64,000 bases of DNA, from assembly GCA_026214975.1 (NCBI GenBank), contig CM047810.1:33357255-33421254 (forward strand). Reading direction: 5' to 3'. Positions 34,413 to 45,944 of this stretch are shown one piece after another. A program made the position numbers and the translations under genes. Source of the stretch: Gentiana macrophylla (Eukaryota; Streptophyta; Magnoliopsida; Gentianales; Gentianaceae). The stretch's first letter is position 1. Each line of letters starts with the position of its first letter. The notes under the pieces are model-generated. The model saw nothing but the letters and a program-made list of their open reading frames with translations, was not told where the DNA came from and did not search any database.

Positions 34413-35259
34413 TGATGCGAAACCGCCCGGAGGAAGGCTTCGGATCTAATGAATTACTTAGGATCGTGGATTTGAGGTATTTGGAATAGGTCCTTGACAC
34501 AACCACAACCTGTGTGGAGGCACCTTGGAATCAATAAGCCCCTCGACACAGTCACAACCTGTGTGAAAGCACCTTGGAATAATGAGCTCCTCGACACAAT
34601 CTCAACTCGTGAGAAGGCACCTTGGAATAGCACCTCAACACTTAGAAAACTTGTCTCTAAGCACCTTGGTATATTGGATACCCACAAGGGTTTCTCGGGC
34701 CCTTGATAATCCGGTTTTGAAAACTCTATCCAGAGAATTCACACAACACTAATCCAAGTGAAGAAAATATATTTTATATTGAGCAAAAAGCTGAATTTTC
34801 AAATTACAAATACAAGGACTATTTATAGGAAATTAAGTACATGAATTCATAATAATAAGATGAAAAATTTATCCTAAATTAAATGCATATTGGCACATCC
34901 AAGGAGCTTCATCCAGGTTCAATGTATCTTCTTTATATTCTCCAGTTTTTGTCCCACTGCTGTTTATGCCATTTTGACCATTATAACTTATTCAAATGAA
35001 GATGACCCCTTGACGAAAGTTGAAGATCAGGTTTTCGACTATGCAATGCATATGTGGATCATCAATTTTGGATAAGTAAAGCTCCTGATCCGATCCAATA
35101 AAGAAGACTGCTCACTAAGTAAAGCTCCAAAATGTGGCACCAATAATATCCTCAAAATCAGCCCGTATTTTATAATTAATATATTATATTATTACTTAGA
35201 TAATAATATATATAAAAATACTTAAGAGTGAGATATGTTATGGATCCTGATTCACATCA
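34413..35259 (-). repeat. 5' LTR of the TRIM
   Basis: 847 bp, the same length as its partner. On the minus strand it ends in GGTTTCGCATCA, two bases before the primer-binding site. Confidence 0.93.
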
Positions 35260-35755
35260 GTTTTGAAGATGCATCTACCTCAAAGCACGCAAAGGAATGA
35301 TGATGCATATTGGAAGTCCAGAAAAGGGTAATGTTTTGTTTATGGAATAAATGGTTATAATTATTTTAGGATATCCGCTCACACACAACATGATCATTCC
35401 AATGCTAAAAGGAATGGTCATTCACAGGCTACTACTGTGAGTCACCCTGATCAATCAAGAAGAAATAACAAGCAAAGGAGGAAAGGTAAACACCATAATG
35501 GTTCTTCATTTAAAACTATTTTTGCATATAGAAAAATTGGCAATGTTCCTAGAAAGTCTGCATTCATATATAGTCCAAATATTATAATCTATGACTTTGA
35601 TTCAGCTACTGGAATGTTGATTGGGATAGCTGATACAAAGGATGTTTGGATTGAAAAATCCTTACACTAATTAGTGAGTACTCAAGTTTCAGGGTGCCTC
35701 TGTTACATGTCTGTGTTTAGTAGGTATGTTTGAAATCAAAGGTTGGCAAGAAAAC
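35260..35755 (+). pseudogene. Copia gag-pol remnant continued
   Basis: A continuation of the Copia internal region after the TRIM, with broken frames (for example HPDQSRRNNKQRRKGKHH, a basic linker). It stops abruptly where the Tat-like LTR begins at 35756. No integrase or reverse transcriptase motif is left here. Confidence 0.4.
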
Positions 35756-36011
35756 TGACGATGCTGGATCTCATCTAAGAATAAATCCGGGCCGTATTTC
35801 TCCTAGTGACAATTACTCTAAGAATATGCCCCAAGAACAAGATGTAAATGGGGGTGGTGTTTGTGATTTTTAGATAGGGTTATTTTCTCAAGTTGCCTAC
35901 GTATCCTGTAATTGTTCAGGATTCAAGTCATTCGTAGTTCTTTATGGTTGTTTATATATGGGACGATTTATCCCTTTCCTTGTCCTGCATGGAATTATAC
36001 TATTATTATTA

Positions 36012-36070
<59 letters not shown>

Positions 36071-36457
36071 TCCCTAAGGATTAATACACGTAAATCCCTA
36101 TCATTCAGGGATAATTATGGACATATTTAAATGTCAGGATCAGAGCCTTTATGACTTATGATTATTTCCTTATTTATCTTTAGTTATCCAGCACGTGGAA
36201 TGACAACCGGGGTTGCTCTGAGCATCCTACGCCGAGCCCCCAAGGCCACTTATGGCGGCCCAGGCGCTCCTCTTCACCGCACCTTGGCCGACTGCGGGAA
36301 TTTGGAGGAGAAGTTTGCCGATCTCACTTTGGGGTTAGGGACCTACCCTTAGGTATGTCTTTGGGGCCCCTAGCCCTTAACGTCTTACTTTTAGAGGCTA
36401 GTCATTTATTATATGACTTAAATGGATGACACGTGGCATAGCTCGGGTCGGCCCTCA
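35756..36457 (-). repeat. 3' LTR of the Tat-like element
   Basis: A 702-bp LTR, + strand TGACGATGCTGG...CGGCCCTCA. It contains a (TTA)n microsatellite at about 36001-36069 that is shared with the other LTR. It lacks the MITE present in the right LTR, so it shows that MITE's empty site at about 35940-35946. Confidence 0.88.
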
Positions 36458-36476
36458 TCATAAGCCCCCCAGATCT
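36458..36476 (-). promoter_or_regulatory. Polypurine-tract candidate
   Basis: The minus strand reads TCTGGGGGGCTTATGA directly before the LTR start TGAGGGCC. This is the expected place for the primer of plus-strand synthesis. Confidence 0.55.
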
Positions 36477-37091
36477 GGCTGAACTACTCGTTGTGAGGTC
36501 GGATCTGTTAGAGGTGTTGTTCGGCCACTGTCATCTGGACTTGTAGAATTTTACAATGGTCTTCTCTACCAGGAGGCATAGTTACAGTTATGACACTGTC
36601 ATTCGTGCCCACGTCTTCTGAAGTGGAACGGTTTTTGAGAATGCTGCTGTAGCTCCTTGTTTAGTGCCTTCTGCGGCTGCTGCTTCTGCTTCAACGGCTC
36701 CTGCCGAGCTGCTCCAGGTCAATTCTTCTACGGAGAATCTTACTCCTGCTACAGAGTCTGGGCAGAACTTAAGCCTTAATGCTTCTTAGGTTTTTGAACT
36801 TGCATTTCGTTTCTGCTTCGTTGTCTTTTTTACGAGCCCGACTTGCTGAGCTCAGCTCGGTTCCCTTAAGGGACATAAAATTTAGTTCGCAAAGTTAGCG
36901 AGTTTGACATGTGGAGCCCGGAAAATTTATCCGACATGCGGACTTTGCCGAGTCCGACCTGTAGACTGGCTGTTTAGAGTTAGTCCGACCTACGGAGCCC
37001 AGCTTTGCAAACACATTGAGCCTGACATCTAGTGCTCTGAATTTAAATCCGCCATGCGTACTTTCTTTCGGAGGAGTCCGACCTGCGGAGC
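36477..37091 (-). repeat. Tat 3' region with degenerate 54-bp-type repeats
   Basis: From about 36820 it carries GAGTCCGACCTGCGGAGC-like words at irregular spacing. The array is cut at 37091 by the Copia element and resumes at 45940 across the target duplication GGAGC. Confidence 0.75.
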
Positions 37092-38230
37092 TGTTGGAGA
37101 AAAACCCTTTTTGAAGGGTTGAATAGTCAACTTTAGCACGATTTACGGATAGGCTCCGATGTATGTCATCGAGAGTTAATGATATCATTAAATACTCTAC
37201 ACGGAGTAGTTGATGATGGGCTTTTGAATAACTCGATTCAGATATCGGGTGAATGAGAAATTAATGGCTAAAGTTGGAAGAATATATGTAGGAGTTGAAG
37301 GGAGGACCTCACCCCATTCTCCCACATTGGAAACATGAGTGTTGGGAACTCAAGTGATAAGAGCTGGTGTGTCTCTTATGGATGTGCCCCAAGGGGCAAG
37401 GCACTTTTGTGCAGGAGGGAGGATTTAGATTATTCCACACGCGCGCGTGCCGCTGCCGCCGTCCGTCTCGGCTCTGTTGTCGAGCTCGGCTCGGTTCGGT
37501 TCGGTTCAGTTCGGGTGTTACTATTAATTTTTTGGGCAAAATTTCTTTATGAAATTAACCATAAAATTAATTTTGGAATGTGATTGTGTCATTCGACCAA
37601 TCAGAATTCATTGAGTCATTGGACCAATCAGAATTCATACGACACATCATCCGACCAATCAGAGGATTGGATTAATTCGAAATTAGCCTTATTATTTTCG
37701 GCCAAGCTTCTTTCCTAGAGGGAGAAGTCGGCCATTACTTTTCCAAGGGGAAAAGTTTGATGATGTGTCTCGGCCAATCATATTTGAGCATTGGTTCCTC
37801 CTCTCCACTATATAAAGAACCCCATGGATGAGAGTTTAAGCATCAAAGTTTCTCTTGTGTCTTTCCACCACAAAGAGTCAGTCATATAGATCTAGACATT
37901 GAGTCGAGGAGAAGTTGGAGCACTCTGTAAGTTCACCGGAGCTCGGATTTTTTAAGTGCCTCTAAATCCGAGACGTAAAGCCGTTGTATCTTGGAAGGCA
38001 TTTGCTACTACCGTGGGCACCATACCGAGCAATTTGTCTTAAGGAAAGAGTAACTACCTTTATTGTCTATTGTTTGAATCATATATGCATATGATATTTA
38101 TTTTGTTAGATCTACTAAATAATATGAATTGTACTATTCACATGATTTATATTCTAGATTAATATTCTGTAATTTAATCCGTAAATTACGGATCTTCTCT
38201 GTAAATCACTCCACACACACTATCTCAACA
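37092..38230 (+). repeat. 5' LTR of Copia G
   Basis: 1139 bp. It contains TATA-like CCACTATATAAAGAACC at about 37806. A short GC-rich stretch rich in CGGTTCG and CGCGCG at about 37440-37510 differs most from the other LTR. No standard tRNA-Met primer site follows the end. Confidence 0.93.
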
Positions 38231-38917
38231 AGCTTAAGACAAATTTTATCGTGTGTATATATATGCCTTTGGTTCGGATTAAACTGGTGACCTGTCTGAT
38301 TCGCATGAAAGTAGATATAATATGCTTACCGGTTAATCGATATATACCTGCCAGCCCGCACATCATTTAAGGGATCAACTTTTATCAAATTCTTTTGTTG
38401 TTCGCCGTACTAGGTTAATCCCTTGCCGTGTCTCTATTTGCTTTGCCATGAAGGGTTTAAGTTGTAGATAATTTTCCATATGATTCCCATAATAGCTTCC
38501 AGAATTAATGTCTAAAATATTATTTATTTTAGTATGTACTATTGTGGCATTTTGGTTGGTCCGATCCGTAGTTACTGTATATACATGTTTACACAATGTA
38601 ACTTTGTCTTTCGGATCCAATTGTTGTCCTGGGCATTAATGGCCGTCTACAATTAATTTTAGTAATTGTTAAATTGCTTTGATTTATTTTTGATCCAAAT
38701 GTGATCTTTAATTGATCTATGGATAGTAGTTGTTTGATGTGCAATTCATATGGGCATACGAGTTACGACAGATTTATTAATATTTATTCACTTATGGGAA
38801 TTTATTGTGCAAGTAGAATGCTACATTCAATTTGCCTCTCCTTCTCCTGCTCTCATTTGTTGATATTACTTGGAAAGTAAACCAAGTGGTTGCTGCACCA
38901 ATTTACAGAAGGAAGAA
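38231..38917 (+). other. Copia G leader, no recognised coding sequence
   Basis: AT-rich. An 81-codon minus-strand frame (38375-38620) has no recognisable domain. The leader is longer than usual and may hold further old insertions. Confidence 0.45.
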
Positions 38918-39195
38918 GGAAAATTCTATCCTAGGGACTCCCTACTAGGGAATTGTCTACGTGGCAGCATCTGGACCACACAATTTTCACACACGGGGCA
39001 CTGTGTATTCCACCTCAGGAAACTGTGTGGTCCAGATCCTGCCACGTAGGAAGTTCCTTACTAGAGAGTCCCTACAGTAGAACGACCCAAGGAAGAATAA
39101 AAGGAAATAGTTGAGTGAAAAGTGATTCCAAGTGGTTGCTGCACCAATTTACAGAAGGAAGAATAAAAGGAAATAGTTGACTGAAAAGTGATTAA
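38878..39195. repeat. About 65-bp tandem duplication, first copy filled by a MITE
   Basis: CAAGTGGTTGCTGCACCAAT...TAGTTGACTGAAAAGTGATT occurs at 38882 and again at about 39131. The second copy lacks the MITE and so shows the empty site. Confidence 0.88.
38918..39088. mobile_element. 171-bp Mutator-type MITE
   Basis: Imperfect inverted ends (GGAAAATTCTATCCTAGGGA at the left; the complement of TCCCTACAGTAGAACGACCC at the right) and an inner inverted block (CTACGTGGCAGCATCTGG / CCAGATCCTGCCACGTAG). Flanked by the perfect 9-bp repeat AAGGAAGAA (38909-38917 and 39089-39097). The empty site is seen in the adjacent tandem copy at about 39160. Confidence 0.88.
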
Positions 39196-39820
39196 AATAT
39201 TTATTTGATTGTTGACTCTGAGTACAAAGCACTTGTTGTTAGCACCCTTAATAGGTCTCTTAATTCAGATTTGACATCAATATATTTGTCGGTTTGCTCT
39301 TAAAATAATTTACGAGTAGTTCTTTAAATTATGTAAACGTTTCGGGTTGAAATGTGCGGTGAAGTCTTGTGGTACCCTATGTAGTATTATGTGTTGGAAT
39401 GATTCTGTGACAATCTGTCGATGCTTTTCCCCTTTAGATAACATAAGACATAATATTTTGTGTTAATTTTTCTAAGTCGGGTGTTCCTTTCATGTCATCA
39501 CCGTTTGCATGAGTAATTGACCGGTAAAAGGGGTATATGAACTCAGGTTGAATGTGAATATATACATACATATTTGATTCAAGATAAAGTTTACATCTAA
39601 TATGAGGTTGTGTAAATTTAACGATGAAAATCTACTTATTGGATGTGCTAATATTTGTTATTATGGTAGTTGCAGAACTTGTAAAAATTATAAATTTGTA
39701 ATTACTTTGACTACCAAGATCAACTACAGTACTGAGCTTATTGACGAATTATATTGTGTTGAAGGTTAGTTGTATAAACAAACCACCTATTTGTTTATCT
39801 TTTGTTCGCTGAACAAAAAT

Positions 39821-41712
39821 GGAAGGAAACACCGAGGTGAATCCTAATCTATTGGTGTCTGTTGCGACACTTGTGTGCTTGCCGGTAGTGGCGTTAGCCA
39901 TTTCACCGGTGACTGGTTAATCTCATCCCTTGGATGGAGAAGTTCGGTGGTGCAACGAACAATGCGGATTGATCAGTATAATGACAATGAAACTGTCTGT
40001 TGAGCACAAAGTGATGCTACGTATATAGCCATTGAGATTGGCTTTAAGATTTGCTTACATGCTTGAGTAATCTTGCTTGTGTCACTATGACTAGGACTTG
40101 AAAATTTCAAATCCGTTCGTCCAGTGATGAACATGAAGTTGTTACCAAATTTGAAATTTGATCCTATTCCCAAGTGTCTAGTATGTGTTGAAGCCATGTT
40201 GGCTAACTCACCGGTTGACCGGTAGAAATGAACACTGGACCTCTAGATTCGTGCAACCTAGAGGTGATAAAAGTATCTTGTTACTTTTGTTGACTATAAC
40301 ATCAAAGATTTTGATATTTAAATGCTGAAAAGCGAAGATAAGTCTCGTGATGCCTTGAGGATTATCAGAATGAAGGTGAAAGAGAATAAACATAGCAAAC
40401 GGATGACATGTATCCGTAGTGATTGTGGTGGTGGATATGATGTATTGTTTCATGAGTCTTGCTACCGGCATCATTCATAAAACAACTACACCATACACAC
40501 CTCAGTCAAGTGGTATGGCTACGTGCAAGAACCGAACTCTTAAAGAGTTGATTGATGCTATGTTGATAAGTTCGAGTTTACATCAGAACTTGTGGGGGGA
40601 AGATGTCCTCTCAGTAGAATTCATTATGAACAACATCCCTTCAAAGAAGAAGGGTGCTACCCCATATGAACTGTGGAAAGACTGCAGATTCTTGGAAATA
40701 TGGGGGTGTCTGGCTAAGGTCGAAGTACCTAAACCAAAGTGAGTGATAGGACCTAACATCATTAGTGCCTATTGGTTTTGGTGCATAAATCAGACATCAA
40801 TGATGTACATGAACATGTCATCACCGAGTCTAAGAATGTGGTGTTCATTGCGGATATCTTTCCTTGTAAGGAAAGTGTTAAAGAAGAAGCAAGCATGAGT
40901 AAGCGGGCATATGAGTCTGAAAAAGAGAGTGATTCTCAAGAATTTGAAGAACCCCCTCGTAGTAAGAGGGCTAAGACTTCCTAGTATTTTGGTCCTGATT
41001 TTCTGACCTATATGGTAGAAAACGAACTAAGGACATATGCTGAGGCAATGTCTACTACAGAGCTCCTTTCTGGAAAGAGTCTGGAAATAATGAAATACAA
41101 TCCATCATGCAAAACCACACTTGGAAGTGGTTGGTCTTCCAACGGGAAATAAACCACTCGAGTGCAAGTGGATCTTCAAGAAGAAGTTAAAGGTTCATGG
41201 ATTTATTGTAAGGCGTTGTTGGTAGCCTAAGGGTATCGACAGAAAGAAGGCCTTGACTTCTTACTCACCAGTTACGAGAATTACTTATATAAGGTATAGC
41301 TGGAGACTATAACCTGGAAATCCATCAAATGGATGTTTGTGGTGAGTTGAAAGAAGATATGTACTTGGAATAACCCGAGGGGTTCGTAGTTCCAGGACAA
41401 GAGAGTAAGGTGTGTAGACTTATCAAGTCTCCCCGTGGGCTCGAATAATAGCCAGAGCAATGGCATATCGAGTTTGACAATGTTATGTTGTCAGGTGGAT
41501 AGGACACACATATGTCTACATTAAGAACACGCATTTTGTGATAGTATGTCTATGACATGCTAATAATGGGAAGTACTCATGAGGGTATCATGAATACGAT
41601 AAAAAGATGTTGACAAGGAACTTCGATGTGAAGGACCTGGGAGTTGCAGATTTGGTACTAGGGAGTAAAATCTCTAGAATATTTGATGGACTTGTGGTAA
41701 CAAACTCATTAT
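39821..41712 (+). pseudogene. Copia G gag start, integrase and reverse transcriptase remnants
   Basis: A gag-like start MEGNTEVNPNLLVSVATL at 39821 soon meets stops, and most of gag and protease is missing. From about 40320 Copia integrase follows: HKTTTPYTPQSSGMATCKNR, then NLWGEDVLSVEFIMNNIPSK and ATPYELWKD (40485-40740). A linker ends RSKRAKTS. Reverse transcriptase begins near 41120 (LPTGNKPLECKWIFKKKLKV), passes LEIHQMDV and EGFVVPGQESKVCRL, and ends at KDLGVADLVLG before the nested solo LTR. Many stops and shifts are present, so no protein is made. Confidence 0.85.
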
Positions 41713-43431
41713 TGTTGGTCCCTTGAAAAGGCTTTAGTTAAGTTTAGAGGGGGGGGGGGTGAATAAACTTAACACTTAAAACTTTGGAGTTAACAAATTT
41801 GCAATTTTCACTGAACTGGCCGATACTTGATGGTCTGCTTGAGACCTCGATAACTCTTGATAAACATGAGTCTACCTTGTGATTCGATTTCTTTGAATTT
41901 GTGCAATGGAATAATATCAAAATTAAGCCTTGTTACTTGTTGTTAAATATGTTACTAAGTATTAGATACTCATTAGTGTATGTGTGTGATTTGATTTGCT
42001 AGATTCAAGAGAGTTGATATGAATAATGACTAAGTGCGAGAAAATAAATGCATTAAGAAGTAGAAAGATTTTTATAGTGGTTTCGGGTGATGTAATCTCA
42101 TACGTCCACTCTTCTCCTTGTGATGTTGGAGGAAATTCACTAGTAATCTTTGAGTTATCTGTTACAAAGAGTCCTAGGTTGCTTGTCCTTCACCAATAAC
42201 TATGGCTTCACTGGCGAAAACTAAAACAGGTAGGATTGTTTGCTCCCGAGTCTTCCACTTTGGTCCTTGAAGGGTAGAATTGCCTCTTCACCGGCTCCAC
42301 CACAAACCAACGAGTCTTTCACACTAACAGATGCTTCACTTGTCTTGGCGGGTTCTTTATAAAATAAAGAATGAATCAAGTAAATGATTTGATTAAAGCG
42401 ACTTGATTAGAATGATATAATCAATGACTTGCAGTCTTCAAGTGTGTATGCTTGATGCAGCTTGAACACAGAATGCACTTGAAGAAAATAACTAGATCAG
42501 CAGCCTTAAGCTCAGTAAGTTCAGCAGGGTGTTTTTCAGCTCAGTGTTATCACTTAAAGTTTATCTCAAAATTCATCATCTTCTTTTTTTTGAGTTGAAA
42601 GTCCTCTATTTATAGGTAGGAATGCATGTGACTTGAATTTGAAATTCAAATGTGACCGTTCCTTGTATTTGTCCCATCCTCACTGCATTCTGTCACTATT
42701 CATAGGGTCGACAATTGTCCAGATTACTTTTTGACATCGCGATGTCATCCCCCTTTGACTTGTATCCAATGGATAAAAATATGGATCATCCCAACGTCTT
42801 TTAATCTCACCTTTGATTTGCTTGATAAGTCGAGGTAGTTGGTTTGTTCTTATCCATGTAACTTCCCAATAATCTTGAATTAATCGAGGTATATATATCG
42901 GCGAGTTCATCGATCTGTTTGTAAAACCAATCGATCTGCTTGAACATCATATTTTTGTCTCAGAAATATAATGCATTTGAATCCTTATATCCAACTTTTG
43001 TTTGTGAAGTTGGTTTACATCATTTAAAGTATAACTAAGTTCCAAACATCATCCAACTTGTGGAACTTAGATCTTCTACACAAGGTATATGTAATCGAGT
43101 TTAGGTCATCACAGACTTGCCTAAATTCGATCCCATATCCTTGACATTAAATACTAAGTTTGATCCCTTAGCCTTCATTTCATCGAGTTTGAACCTCGGC
43201 CTTGGGTCTTGATCTTTCAAAGTTGAGACCAGTCCCATCGACCTATCTACCCTCTTGGCGACCTAGACTAGTCTGGCCGATAAATCGTGACCTTTTCTGA
43301 TGCTTGTTTGATCAAACCTATTTAAGAATCAAACTCTAATAAACCTATACATTTTATCTAGACATCTTTTGCCTTTGCACTATAACGACTAGTATGGCAC
43401 TCATCATCAAAACTGAGAAATAAGTCCAACA
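41713..43431 (+). mobile_element. Solo LTR F nested in the Copia G reverse transcriptase
   Basis: 1719 bp, TGTTGGTCCC...AAGTCCAACA, with the 5-bp duplication ATTAT (41708-41712 and 43432-43436). The left part has a run of about 11 G followed by TGAATAAAC, a sequence often seen near the start of some plant Copia LTRs. It is not coding. Confidence 0.93.
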
Positions 43432-44220
43432 ATTATCATGAGTCTATTTTAAAAAGACTTAATGTCTTTGATGAAAGTCCTGTGAGCACTCCAAGTGACC
43501 TAAGTATGCACTTAGTCAAGAACAGAGATGAACCTGTGCATCAATTGAGATATTCTCAAGTGATCGGAAGTCTGATGTACATAACCAACTGTACACGACC
43601 AGACTTAGCATGTTCAGTGAATAAACTGAGTAGGTTTACGAGTAATCCAGATCATAATCATGGGAAAGCCTTAAATAGGTTGTTGAGGTACATGAAGTAC
43701 ACTATGAGTCTGGGACTACGATATACTAGATATCCAGCAGTATTAGAAGGATACTGTGATGCCAACTGGATATCAGATACGAAAGATTCAAAGTCCACCA
43801 GTGGATACTTATCCACGATTGGTGGTGGTGTTGTGTCCTGGAAGTCTACATGACAAACATGCATAGCTCGTTCCACAATGGAAGCTGAGTTTATAGCCTT
43901 GATAAGGCTGGAGAAGAAGCTGAATGGCTTGGGAATTTCCTGGAGGATGTTCCATGCCAGTTACTGCTATCAGCATACACTACGATAGTTAGTCGGCTAA
44001 AGGAATGGCACAGAGTAGTGTGTATAATGGTAAGTCTCGACACATACGGCGTAGACAAAATACCATTAAATAATTGATCTCTAATGGCATGATTTCCATA
44101 GATTGTGTAAGGTCGAAGGAGAATCTTGCGGATCCGCGTACAAAAGGTTTAGCTAGAGATCAGATGTCAATTTTGACAACCGGAATGGGACTGAAGCCTA
44201 TTACGCATGTTTCCTTGTAG
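43432..44220 (+). pseudogene. Copia G RT end and RNase H remnant
   Basis: Resumes the pol reading after the solo [74 protein letters not shown], a stop after SWKST, then AEFIAL, a CDNxSA-like stretch, and DPRTKGLARDQMS ending GMGLKPI. This is the Copia RT tail and RNase H. At least one stop and one shift are present. Confidence 0.88.
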
Positions 44221-44763
44221 TAGAAACCCAACCTTGTTGACTGGAGATCCCAAGATCATGGTTCAAAAGGGACAACTAAGCTATAAGGAACAGTCCAGCA
44301 CTTACCCATTCTGAGAGAATAAAAGTGCTATCTGCAGAGGGTGTGAGGTTAAGCTTAGCTTTTAACGATTCCTATATCTTGATATTCAAGTGGGGTAGGG
44401 CAGAATACCCTTAAAGGAAGTCACCTATGTAAGTGCGAAGTGGGGCCGCTTCTGTGAGAATTTTGAGGCTTGAATTCTCTAAAGCACTTCCTGAAACCAA
44501 GTGTTGTCCAGGGCCGAGACGGACACAACCATGAGAACCGAAAAGTGCTAGGGGATATATTGTTTGTGTGCTATTGTCATGGTATACACTAAAGGCTGAA
44601 CAGTTTAAGACCTAGTTCACTGATTAGCCGAGTAAATCCGATAGTACTTCACTAAGGCAAGTTCAAGGCCAGAAGCTACCTCTCCTGATGCAATATTTTT
44701 CCGTCTGACTTCTCTTCAGAGTCTGCATTTGCATTTGCATTAATTTTCATTCATGTGGGGGAT

Positions 44764-45939
44764 TGTTGGATGAAAAGCCCTTTTTGAAGGGTTGAATAGT
44801 AAAATTTAGCGTGATTTACGGATAGGCTCCGATGTATGTTATCGAGAGTTAATGATATCATTAAATACTCCACACAGAGTAGTAGATGATGGGCTTTTGA
44901 ATAACTCGATTCGGATATCGGGTGAATGAGAAATTAATGGATAAAGTCGGTTGAAAATATGTAGGAGATGGGAGTTGAAGGGAGGACCTCACCCATTCTC
45001 CCACATTGGAAACATGAGTGTTGGGAACTCAAGTGATAAGAGCTAGTGTGTCTCTTATGGATGTGCCCCAAGGGGCAAGGCACTTTTGTGCAGGAGGGAG
45101 GACTTAGATTATTCCACATGCGCGAGCGCCGCCGCGGCCGTCCGTCCGGTTCGGTTCGTGCACGAGCTCGGCTCGGTTCGGGTGTTACTATTAATTTTTT
45201 GGACAAAATTTCTTTATGAAATTAACCATAAAATTAATTTTGGAATGTGATTGTGTCATTCGACCAATCAGAATTTATTGAGTCATTGGACCAATCAGAA
45301 TTCAGACGACACATCATCCGACCAATTAGAGGATTGGATTAATTCGAAATTAGCCTTATTATTTTCAGCCAAGCTTCTTTCCTTGAGGGAGAAGTCGGCC
45401 ATTACTTTTCCAAGGGGAAAAGTTTGATGATGTGTCTCGGCCAATCATATTTGAGCATTGGTTCCTCTTTCCACTATATAAAGAACCCCATGGATGAGAG
45501 TTTAAGAATCGAATTTTCTCTTGTGTCTTTCCACCACAAAGAGTCAGTCATATAGATCTAGACATTGAGTCGAGGAGAAGTTGGAGCACTCTGTAAGTTC
45601 GTTGGAGCTCGGATTTTTGAAGTGCCTCTAAATCCGAGACGTAAAGCCGTTGTATTTTGGAAGATATTTGCTACTACCGTGGGCACAATACCGGAGCAAT
45701 TTGTCTTAAGGAAAGAGTAACTACTCGCCTCGGTTTGTCTTAGTCCTTTATTTTGTGCATACTACCTTTATTGTCTATTGTTTGAATCATATATGCATGA
45801 TGATATTTAATTTGTTAGATCTACTACATAATATGAATTATACTATTCACATGATTTATATTTTAGATTAATATTCCGTAATTTAATCCGTAAATTACAG
45901 ATTTTCTCCGTAAATCACTCCACACACACTATCCCAACA
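44764..45939 (+). repeat. 3' LTR of Copia G
   Basis: 1176 bp. It has a 37-bp extra block (around 45721-45760, CTCGCCTCGGTTTGTCTTAG) absent from the 5' LTR, and another GC-rich stretch at about 45120-45180. Confidence 0.93.
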
Positions 45940-45944
45940 GGAGC

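Larger units (their letters stand above)
33286..35259 (-). mobile_element. TRIM-type LTR retrotransposon, complete
   Basis: Two 847-bp LTRs (33286-34132 and 34413-35259), each TGATGCGAAACCGCC...GATTCACATCA, flank only 280 bp. The 5-bp target duplication GTTTT (33281-33285 and 35260-35264) is perfect. On the minus strand a tRNA-Met primer site TGGTATCAGAGCCAA (34410-34396) follows the right LTR, and a polypurine tract GAAGAGGGAGAGTATGA precedes the left one. So the element is complete in structure but has no gag or pol, and must borrow proteins. Confidence 0.95.
37092..45939 (+). mobile_element. Copia LTR retrotransposon G, full length but decayed
   Basis: LTRs of 1139 bp (37092-38230) and 1176 bp (44764-45939) begin TGTTGGA and end CTATC(T/C)CAACA, with the target duplication GGAGC (37087-37091 and 45940-45944). 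The right LTR is preceded by the purine tract ATGTGGGGGATT. Inside are gag, integrase, reverse transcriptase and RNase H remnants in the Copia order, a nested solo LTR (41713-43431) and a 171-bp MITE. It is inserted in the Tat 54-bp array. Confidence 0.95.

Noticed and set aside
41745..41760. G-run as a quadruplex or regulatory switch
   Set aside because: A single G tract cannot form an intramolecular quadruplex. It is a known-looking feature of this LTR type.
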